Assembly (NCBI GenBank): GCA_028691715.1
Contig: JAQUYR010000077.1
Span: forward strand, 1 to 5,838
Length of the DNA: 5,838 nt
Source: Bacilli bacterium
Lineage (GTDB): Bacteria > Bacillota_I > Bacilli_A > ML615J-28 > CAG-698
Reading direction: 5' to 3'
Positions 1 to 5,436 of this stretch are shown here, in pieces. The notes beneath the pieces were generated by a model. That model was not told the origin of the DNA, did no database searches, and saw nothing but the letters and a program-made list of their open reading frames with translations. The first letter of the stretch is position 1. Each line of letters opens with the position of its first letter. The position numbers and the translations under genes were made by a program.

Positions 1-41
1 TTTTCTATATCCAAAATAGCTTCTTTGACTAAGAATTTCAT
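1..41 (-). CDS. 5' end of an unidentified downstream gene (partial)
   Basis: An ATG at 41-39 opens a frame that reads MKFLVKEAILDIE and stays open to the window edge. It is preceded by a GAGGA Shine-Dalgarno sequence with a 6-nt spacer and starts 16 nt after the citF stop codon, so it looks like the next gene of the same operon. Thirteen residues are too few to identify the product. By position, candidates are a citrate lyase maturation protein (CitC, CitX or CitG) or a mesaconase subunit, either of which the pathway needs and the window lacks; this is inference from context only. The start is well supported, the function is unknown. Confidence 0.6.
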   Translation of the reverse strand, partial: MKFLVKEAILDIE

Positions 42-47
42 TTTTTA

Positions 48-52
48 TCCTC
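48..52 (-). promoter_or_regulatory. Ribosome binding site of the downstream partial gene
   Basis: GAGGA lies 6 nt before the ATG at 41-39, within the 16-nt gap after citF. This site is the main reason for accepting the short open frame at the window edge as a real gene start. Confidence 0.6.
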
Positions 53-57
53 ACATT

Positions 58-1563
58 TTAGATTTTATATATCGTATCAATCACTGTTCCATCGCGGTAC
101 ATAACGACCCCAACTGGAGTATCACTATGCTCTAGTTTTCGAGGAATTCCTGTAATTTCATGAGCCTTTGCTAATAATTCTTCAATAGTCATAATGTTTA
201 ATGATGAGTTTTGCAATTTTTCCAATAAATCCTGACGCCTTGGATTGATAGCAATACCCCTTTCCGTGACAATAACATCAACATCACTTCCTGGAGTGGT
301 AACTGTGGTCACCTGTTCTTTGACGATAGGAATTCTTGACTTTATCAATGGAGTAACTATAAGGGTTAATTTAGCCCCATAAGCAGTGTCTGAATGACCA
401 CCTGAACCACCGATAATATTTCCCAGTGATGATGTAGTCACATTGACATTAAAATCAACATCAACTTCAGTGGCTCCTAGGATGACAAAGTCTAACTTGT
501 CAACAACATTATCATCTTTGGGATTAGCATAACTAGAGGCACTCATTGAAATATGGTTTTTATTCTTTGCCATTGAAGCTACAGCTTCTAAATCAAAGCT
601 TTGAACATCATATAATCTATCCACTAAACCTTCTTCTAGCATACTGGTAAAATAGCCAGTTATTCCTCCACTAGCAAATGAAGCTTTTATCTTTTTTCTT
701 AACATTATTTCTTTAACAAAGCTGGCAACTGCTAAAGAAGTTCCCCCAGCTCCTGTTTGCATCGAAAATCCTGGTCTGATATATCCTACTTCATCAAGGA
801 ATCTAGCAGCATCACGAGCAATTTTTAACCCGATTGGGTCTTTTGTTATTTTTGTAGTTCCTGAGACTATTTTCTTGGCATCCCCTATGGAATCAACAAC
901 GACAACATAATCGATATATTTACTATCTATTTCCCTGTAATCCACCTTTTCAACAAGGTTATCGGTAATAACAACCTTTTTATCAGCATAATACATATCA
1001 CTGATGATATATCCTAAGGATCCACAGGCATTTTCACCACAAATTCCATTTCCATTACCCAAAGCATCCGCAATTGGAGTAGCTATAAAAGCTACATCAA
1101 TCTTTAATTCTCCAGCCTCAATAGCTCTTGGTCTTCCTCCATGAGTCATCATCACTAATGGCTTTAACATTTTACCATGAGAAATAGCATCAGCAACTTC
1201 TCCATTGACATAATTGGTATATATCTGGATAATATTACCATTTTCAATCAACTCCACAAGCTCTCTGTGACAGGGGAAAATTGATGTTGGGGCAAAAATC
1301 ATATTTTTCAAGTTGCGCTTTTTGATTTCCTGAGCGACTAAATTCAAGACCTTATCACCATCACGAAGATGATGATGAAAAGATAGTGTCATCCCATCGG
1401 TGATATGAAGTTTATCAAAGACATCACTGATTGAAGCGACTAATTTAACCTGATTAGATGATTCCTTTTTATTTATAAGAGTTCGTGATCTCTCTAAAAA
1501 GGAATTAGACTTCTGAAATGGCATAAAGCCATCAATAACCGTTCTTCCCAGTGAGTTTTTCAT
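58..1563 (-). CDS. citF: Citrate/citramalate lyase alpha subunit (acyl-CoA:acid CoA/ACP transferase)
   Basis: The 501-residue product matches the CitF family over its whole length (family members are about 500-520). CitF swaps the acetyl group on the acyl carrier protein CitD for the incoming acid, forming citryl- or citramalyl-ACP and releasing acetate. Recognisable family motifs include DGMTLSFHHH near residues 56-65, HGGRPRAIEAGEL near 141-153, CGSLGY at 180-185, GFSMQTGAGG at 265-274, DVQSFD at 319-324, GGSGGHSDTA at 385-394 and VIVTERGIAINPRR at 430-443. No signal peptide is seen, so the protein is cytoplasmic. It starts 12 nt after citE, and its AGGAG site overlaps the citE TAG stop. 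The family is certain. The substrate is inferred: with glmL-glmE-mal upstream, citramalate (EC 4.1.3.22 complex; transferase 2.8.3.11) is more likely than citrate. It ends in TAA. Confidence 0.93.
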   Translation of the reverse strand: MKNSLGRTVIDGFMPFQKSNSFLERSRTLINKKESSNQVKLVASISDVFDKLHITDGMTLSFHHHLRDGDKVLNLVAQEIKKRNLKNMIFAPTSIFPCHRELVELIENGNIIQIYTNYVNGEVADAISHGKMLKPLVMMTHGGRPRAIEAGELKIDVAFIATPIADALGNGNGICGENACGSLGYIISDMYYADKKVVITDNLVEKVDYREIDSKYIDYVVVVDSIGDAKKIVSGTTKITKDPIGLKIARDAARFLDEVGYIRPGFSMQTGAGGTSLAVASFVKEIMLRKKIKASFASGGITGYFTSMLEEGLVDRLYDVQSFDLEAVASMAKNKNHISMSASSYANPKDDNVVDKLDFVILGATEVDVDFNVNVTTSSLGNIIGGSGGHSDTAYGAKLTLIVTPLIKSRIPIVKEQVTTVTTPGSDVDVIVTERGIAINPRRQDLLEKLQNSSLNIMTIEELLAKAHEITGIPRKLEHSDTPVGVVMYRDGTVIDTIYKI

Positions 1564-1572
1564 ATCGTTTAT

Positions 1573-1578
1573 CTCCTA
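1573..1578 (-). promoter_or_regulatory. citF ribosome binding site overlapping the citE stop codon
   Basis: The minus strand reads TAGGAG, in which TAG (1578-1576) is the citE stop and AGGAG (1577-1573) is the citF Shine-Dalgarno, 9 nt before the citF ATG at 1563. A ribosome terminating on citE would sit on the citF initiation site, which suggests translational coupling. This site supports the chosen citF start. Confidence 0.75.
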
Positions 1579-2424
1579 TAATAAGCCAAACTTTTTAGCT
1601 TTTTCTAAAACCTTTAAACTTCTCTCGATGATCGGTTTATCAACCATTTTCCCATCCAAACTGAAAGCTCCTTTTTTTTCTCTCTGATATACTTCAACAA
1701 TTCTTTGAGCTTTAGTAATTTCTAGAGGACTTGGTGAGAATACTTCATTCACCGTCTCAATTTGATTGGGATGAATACAGGCTTTAGCACTAAATCCTAA
1801 AGCTTTTGCCTTAAGAGAATCTGCTTTTAAGCCTTCAAGATTATTAACATTGGTATATGGAGTATCAATAGCCTCAATTTTCATAGCTCGACAAGCCATA
1901 GCAATTCGTGAACGGGGATATAAAATCTCGGTTCCTTCTTCACTTCTTGTGACTTCCATATCACTTGTCAGATCCTCAGCACCCAATAAAATACCACTAA
2001 CACGTCTCATAGAGGCGATTTCCTCGACCTCTAATACTGAAATTGCTAGTTCAATTATGGGAACAATCTTAATCTTTTTGGTCAACTTATTTTTAATTTC
2101 TAAATCGCTTAAAATATCGTTTAAAATCTTTAAATCGTCAAGACGCGCTTTAGGAAGCATAATAGTATCAATCTTATCGCTTACTATCTCGTTTAAATCG
2201 AGATAACCGAGTTCACTATCAAGACCATTAATTCTGACCATGACTTCTTTGGATTCCAATTTGGAGACCAATAAATAATTTTTTAAAAGATGACGGGCAC
2301 TATCCTTTTCGTTGAGGATAACAGCATCTTCGAGGTCAAAGATCACTGAGTCAAAGCCATAGACATCAGCTGTCTGAAGCATACCAGGATTGCTTGCTGG
2401 AATAAATAAACAACTTCTTCTCAT
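1576..2424 (-). CDS. citE: Citrate/citramalate lyase beta subunit (acyl-ACP lyase)
   Basis: The 282-residue product is a TIM-barrel lyase of the HpcH/HpaI-CitE family, slightly shorter than typical CitE (about 290-300). It cleaves the acyl-ACP intermediate: citryl-ACP to acetyl-ACP plus oxaloacetate, or citramalyl-ACP to acetyl-ACP plus pyruvate. Visible hallmarks are RRSCLFIPAS at 2-11, DLEDAV at 30-35, the substrate-binding arginine in MVRIN (R64), E125 in PIIE and D151 in LLGAED as the expected Mg2+ ligands, YPRSRI at 169-174, CIHPNQ at 216-221 and the CitE-specific tail motif DGKMVDKPIIER at 257-268. The start aligns with the start of the conserved core and has a strong GGAGGT site. Its ATG shares one base with the citD stop (TAATG), implying translational coupling. 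Context favours pyruvate-forming citramalyl-ACP lyase (EC 4.1.3.25-like), but I see no residue that settles the substrate. It ends in TAG. Confidence 0.92.
   Translation of the reverse strand: MRRSCLFIPASNPGMLQTADVYGFDSVIFDLEDAVILNEKDSARHLLKNYLLVSKLESKEVMVRINGLDSELGYLDLNEIVSDKIDTIMLPKARLDDLKILNDILSDLEIKNKLTKKIKIVPIIELAISVLEVEEIASMRRVSGILLGAEDLTSDMEVTRSEEGTEILYPRSRIAMACRAMKIEAIDTPYTNVNNLEGLKADSLKAKALGFSAKACIHPNQIETVNEVFSPSPLEITKAQRIVEVYQREKKGAFSLDGKMVDKPIIERSLKVLEKAKKFGLL
2185..2205. repeat. Perfect 7-bp inverted repeat inside citE
   Basis: TATCTCG (2185-2191) and CGAGATA (2199-2205) are perfect complements around a 7-nt TTTAAAT spacer, within the codons for YLDLNEI (residues 74-80) of citE. 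It could form a moderately stable hairpin in the transcript. No run of T follows on either strand, so it is not a terminator; any role is unknown. Confidence 0.35.
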
Positions 2425-2678
2425 TATATGACCTCCATTCTATTAATAGCGGTTACTAGTCGTGATTTGATCGTACAATCAAGAGCTCCTTTATCATTGC
2501 AGGTCACCTTCATCGCTTTTATTCCTAGTTCTTTAAGTGTATCCCTGATAACCTTCTCTATCTGCTCACCAAAGAAAGCAAAAACAATGCTCTCAATTTT
2601 TATCTCCAAAACATCACTCTCTTCAACTGTAATTAAGCAATCATTTGATTCAACTGTCCCAGCAACGCCTATTTTCAT
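2424..2678 (-). CDS. citD: Citrate/citramalate lyase gamma subunit (acyl carrier protein)
   Basis: This 84-residue protein is the acyl carrier of the lyase complex. CitD proteins carry a 2'-(5''-phosphoribosyl)-3'-dephospho-CoA prosthetic group on a serine, and the acetylated thiol end of that group shuttles between CitF and CitE. The modification site is visible as AGTVESND at residues 6-13, with Ser11 corresponding to the family's modified Ser14 in enterobacterial CitD. The second family signature, NDKGALDC, lies at 61-68, and FGEQIEKVIRDTL at 36-48 matches the usual FG-x-x-I helix. It is a little short compared with the usual 95-98 residues, with both ends trimmed. The ATG is 1 nt after the mal stop and preceded by AAGGAG with an 8-nt spacer; the TAA stop overlaps the citE start. 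Holoprotein formation requires CitX and CitG activities, which are not encoded in this window. Confidence 0.92.
   Translation of the reverse strand: MKIGVAGTVESNDCLITVEESDVLEIKIESIVFAFFGEQIEKVIRDTLKELGIKAMKVTCNDKGALDCTIKSRLVTAINRMEVI
2431..2436 (-). promoter_or_regulatory. citE ribosome binding site inside the end of citD
   Basis: GGAGGT lies 6 nt before the citE ATG at 2424, a near-perfect Shine-Dalgarno and the strongest in the window. It lies wholly within the last codons of citD (Met-Glu-Val) and is therefore crossed by ribosomes finishing citD, whose TAA overlaps the citE ATG by one base. Confidence 0.8.
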
Positions 2679-2679
2679 T

Positions 2680-3927
2680 TTATTTTCTCCTTGAATTTGC
2701 TAGAGCTACAACTCTATTAATTTCATTTTTAACAATCATGAATCCCTCATCACAACCCATACCTGGCTTTGCTAAGCATTGAGTTGCATGACAAGCTAAT
2801 GCAATATTTGTTGTTGCTTCACTTGAAATATTGGTTTCGTTACATGTACCACCACAATAACTACCAATATTCTTCTTATTACAATACAGTAAAGCTTCAA
2901 CAACATTATTAATGCCTCCAAGATCAGGTGTTTTTACTTGAAGCATATGTCCCGCTTTATTATCAGCAAAATAAATGACATCCTCTAAGGTGTTACACCA
3001 CTCGTCAGCTACTATTTCAACATTTATTTTCTTTTGATCAAGAAGTGCAGTGATATCTCGAAGGAAAATCATTGTTCCTTCACGATCGCCAGTATCTACT
3101 GGGCCCTCTATTCTCAGTTTAAATGGTTTTGCAGCATCTTCTAAAGTTGCAAAATAAGCGACCATTTTTTTAACATCGTTATCAAAAGCAATTCCAACTG
3201 TTCCATAGGTATCGATATGAAATATCGGATTATAATTTTCATTTGCTCTTAGTTTCAAAACTCTATCTCTCAGCCACTTGACGTATTCTAAAAGAATCTC
3301 GCCGTTTTTTCCCAGTTTTGTCTCAACATTATTTATTAAGGCATGAGGAAGAACATCGGCTTGTTTAATGATCATCTTATCAGCATTTATATATCGCTCA
3401 TCACCAGATTGTGTAAAAACATCAACTGGATTATATTCTGTCTCAGGAATATTGTACTCTTTTCTTATAACCTCTGCCATTGTTAGTTTATTAGTAATCG
3501 CTGTTGCCTTTAATAAAGCCTGAGTAATACCATAACGAATAGCAGTATGAAGTCTATGACCATTTACCAATAAATGATCGTATTTTAATGCTAATTCCTT
3601 GAATTTAGAAACATCTTCACCGATAAGCAATGGGCAGATATTCTCTTCAATAAAAGGAATAAATTCACTGGCTAGAAATAGTGGATCACGGCCACCTGCA
3701 CCTGAATATTGAACAGCAGCACAATCCCCAACAGCAACACTTCCATCTTCTAAAACTAATTGAATAGAAATGGCTTCGCCAGTCTGACGAATACTTGTAA
3801 AACCTTCTGTTTTTGGTTCGCCAACGTAAGTAAACCCATCAAGCTTTGCTCCTTTTTTTATAGCAGCCTGATCATCGAAATAAAATCCAGTGTATGATTT
3901 TGATAAAATAACATTTTTAATTTTCAT
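2680..3927 (-). CDS. mal: Methylaspartate ammonia-lyase (3-methylaspartase)
   Basis: The 415-residue product is full length compared with the Clostridium tetanomorphum enzyme (413). It converts (2S,3S)-3-methylaspartate to mesaconate plus ammonia (EC 4.3.1.2) in the cytoplasm, as the second step of the methylaspartate route of glutamate fermentation. It is an enolase-superfamily barrel, and the known catalytic set can be read here with a constant shift of one from the Clostridium numbering: Q173, H195, the Mg2+ ligands D239 (HIDTYG), E274 (RIEGP) and D308 (VADEW), Q330, the catalytic base K332 in VKTPDLGG, and C362. All key residues are intact, so it should be active. The ATG at 3927 starts the conserved N-terminus directly and has an AGGG site 9 nt upstream that overlaps the glmE stop. 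It follows glmE by 11 nt and precedes citD by 1 nt. Confidence 0.96.
   Translation of the reverse strand: MKIKNVILSKSYTGFYFDDQAAIKKGAKLDGFTYVGEPKTEGFTSIRQTGEAISIQLVLEDGSVAVGDCAAVQYSGAGGRDPLFLASEFIPFIEENICPLLIGEDVSKFKELALKYDHLLVNGHRLHTAIRYGITQALLKATAITNKLTMAEVIRKEYNIPETEYNPVDVFTQSGDERYINADKMIIKQADVLPHALINNVETKLGKNGEILLEYVKWLRDRVLKLRANENYNPIFHIDTYGTVGIAFDNDVKKMVAYFATLEDAAKPFKLRIEGPVDTGDREGTMIFLRDITALLDQKKINVEIVADEWCNTLEDVIYFADNKAGHMLQVKTPDLGGINNVVEALLYCNKKNIGSYCGGTCNETNISSEATTNIALACHATQCLAKPGMGCDEGFMIVKNEINRVVALANSRRK
2687..2692 (-). promoter_or_regulatory. citD ribosome binding site inside the end of mal
   Basis: AAGGAG lies 8 nt before the citD ATG at 2678 and lies within the last codons of mal (Ser-Arg-Arg-Lys), because the two genes are separated by a single base (TAA-A-ATG). 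It supports the citD start. Confidence 0.75.
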
Positions 3928-3934
3928 TTATATT

Positions 3935-3955
3935 AACCCTACTTTTTATGGGGTT
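3935..3955 (-). promoter_or_regulatory. mal ribosome binding site in a possible small hairpin over the glmE stop
   Basis: On the transcript AACCC (3955-3951) can pair with GGGTT (3939-3935) around an 11-nt loop. The GGG is the core of the mal Shine-Dalgarno (AGGG, 3940-3937), which also shares AG with the glmE stop TAG (3941-3939). The upstream arm lies in the last glmE codons, so ribosomes completing glmE would open it. The stem has only 5 bp and the structure is inferred by eye; the binding site itself is well placed, 9 nt before the ATG. Confidence 0.4.
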
Positions 3956-5417
3956 TTTCCTCCTTTAAATGATGTCCGATTAATTCTCCACTACTTACAG
4001 CACAAACATCGTCAATAGTCATCTGGAAAGAAACCTTACGGCCTTCGTATTTTGCTCTCTCGGCGATTTTCTTACGATGAAATTCCTTTATCTCTTCACT
4101 AAATCCTAAATTCCCAAACTCTAATATTCTAATACAGCCCAAATTATCCCGAGCTGGAAGCATCTTACCAGCGTTAAATTTGCTTGGGGCGAAAGGAATA
4201 TCAATTATTCCCTGCTTAAATGCTTCAACTGTTCCAACTGCTAAATCACCATCGCCAAGGACGAATACATGATCTAACAAGGAATCAACTTCTTTTCTAA
4301 TCTGACGATATTCTTCTAAATATCTTTTACTTTTAGGGTTATCCTGATTCTTTAACAAGTTGACAACAAATTTTGAAGCCTTTATTCCCGTAGCATTAGC
4401 TTCTTTTGTTGGGATACCAATGGATTCATAAGGGGTTTTGGTTATCATCTTCGTCGCTTTACCAAGGGCCGCAACAGTTGAAGCCAAAGAAATTAGGGCT
4501 GTTGCTTCAGTTTCATCAGCAGGAAAACCACCCATCCACTGATGAAATACCGTGGTTACAATGACATCTTTATATCCATACTTTTTTAGATAGTCCTTTG
4601 TCTGATCGTTTAAAGCTCTTAAAGCAGCGATATCCTGAACCACATTACCTCCCTGGCCATAACCAACAGTAATATTTTTTACTCCCTGTTCAGCTGCCAG
4701 TAAAGCCTCAATTATTCCAACAGCATTCGATATTGATGGTGGAACTAGAGTTCCTGTCAATGGACCAAATGGTTCTCTGTTTAAATGAGCTCCATGCTCT
4801 TCATAATAACCGACCAATCTATCACAGTATTGCCAGTATTTTAAAGAATCCTCAATTGAGACACTTTTAGCATAGGGAACATTGTAAGATATCCCTCCAC
4901 CTTCATTAGAAGTCCATCCCGCAGCGTGGATGATTTCCGCTAATAATCTCGAATCTGGAGTTCCATGCCTTGCCTGAAGAGGAACATTTACCTCTTGCAT
5001 AACCCTCATGCATAGTTCAACTCCATAATTGACAGCGGGAAAACCGTTTAGCATGCTTCTACCAACAACTTTGCTCTCTTCAATTCCCCGTTCTGCTTCC
5101 TGATAACGATTTTGTCTTGTATATGAATCTATTGTTGAAGGGAGAAAATCAGCTCCAGCTTCTTCTAAATATTGTAATAATTTTATATGTTCTTCAAGGA
5201 TTGCAACTCCAGCCCGAGGCTGAATCATCGTCTTTTCCTGTTTAGCCGCTTTTGCCATTTTAATGGCAAAGTTTTTACTATCAGGAAGTTTTTTTATTCT
5301 TGCAACAGCACCATCTAAATCCAATAATTTTGATGACCCTGTTGGCCAAGTAGCCAAGACTTCTTTCCTGATCGTCAAAAACTCTTCTTCGGTTAATTTC
5401 TTATTCTTAAGTTCCAT
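3939..5417 (-). CDS. glmE: Glutamate mutase epsilon subunit (methylaspartate mutase E chain)
   Basis: The 492-residue product is the catalytic TIM-barrel subunit of adenosylcobalamin-dependent glutamate mutase (EC 5.4.99.1), which with the B12-binding subunit GlmS rearranges L-glutamate to (2S,3S)-3-methylaspartate. Residues known to bind substrate in the C. cochlearium enzyme are present with a shift of one or two: R68 (MIQPRAG), R101 (SYTRQNRY), R150 (LQARHGTPDSR), E172 (TSNEGGGISYN) and Y182; K327 and E331 in KTPYE match the residues near the coenzyme ribose. GYGQGGNVVQD at 253-263 and HQWMGGFP at 292-299 are also typical of the family. Length is slightly above the usual 483-485 because of a charged tail rich in Lys, Glu and His (about residues 485-492). 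It follows glmL by 19 nt and has a GGAG site 12 nt before the ATG. GlmS should be encoded upstream of glmL, outside the window. It ends in TAG. Confidence 0.96.
   Translation of the reverse strand: MELKNKKLTEEEFLTIRKEVLATWPTGSSKLLDLDGAVARIKKLPDSKNFAIKMAKAAKQEKTMIQPRAGVAILEEHIKLLQYLEEAGADFLPSTIDSYTRQNRYQEAERGIEESKVVGRSMLNGFPAVNYGVELCMRVMQEVNVPLQARHGTPDSRLLAEIIHAAGWTSNEGGGISYNVPYAKSVSIEDSLKYWQYCDRLVGYYEEHGAHLNREPFGPLTGTLVPPSISNAVGIIEALLAAEQGVKNITVGYGQGGNVVQDIAALRALNDQTKDYLKKYGYKDVIVTTVFHQWMGGFPADETEATALISLASTVAALGKATKMITKTPYESIGIPTKEANATGIKASKFVVNLLKNQDNPKSKRYLEEYRQIRKEVDSLLDHVFVLGDGDLAVGTVEAFKQGIIDIPFAPSKFNAGKMLPARDNLGCIRILEFGNLGFSEEIKEFHRKKIAERAKYEGRKVSFQMTIDDVCAVSSGELIGHHLKEEKPHKK
5251..5270. 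repeat. Perfect 9-bp inverted repeat inside glmE
   Basis: TTTGCCATT (5251-5259) is the exact reverse complement of AATGGCAAA (5262-5270), with two bases between; as a hairpin it gives an 8-bp stem with a TTTA loop. On the plus strand it is followed by G and five T (5272-5276), giving the look of a weak intrinsic terminator antisense to glmE. It encodes residues around FAIKMAK (50-56), so it may be a coincidence of codons. Confidence 0.4.
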
Positions 5418-5429
5418 GTTTTATATTTG

Positions 5430-5433
5430 CTCC
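5430..5433 (-). promoter_or_regulatory. glmE ribosome binding site with long spacing
   Basis: GGAG lies 12 nt before the glmE ATG at 5417, longer than the 6-9 nt seen at the other genes here. It sits in the loop of a possible 5-bp hairpin (ATTTG 5442-5438 with CAAAT 5429-5425). No better start codon is visible, and the protein aligns with the family from this Met, so the start is kept. Confidence 0.55.
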
Positions 5434-5436
5434 ATA

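Noticed and set aside
51..56. ATG-TGA start-stop pair just after citF
   Set aside because: A one-codon frame overlapping the ribosome binding site of the next gene; most likely chance in the short spacer.
1850..2206. 118-codon open frame on the plus strand
   Set aside because: It lies wholly antisense to the conserved citE gene, gives a low-complexity Ser/Ile-rich product, and I saw no convincing ribosome binding site.
2428..2694. 88-codon open frame on the plus strand
   Set aside because: It is the antisense shadow of citD, whose carrier motifs are clear; its Ser/Thr/Ile-rich translation resembles no family.
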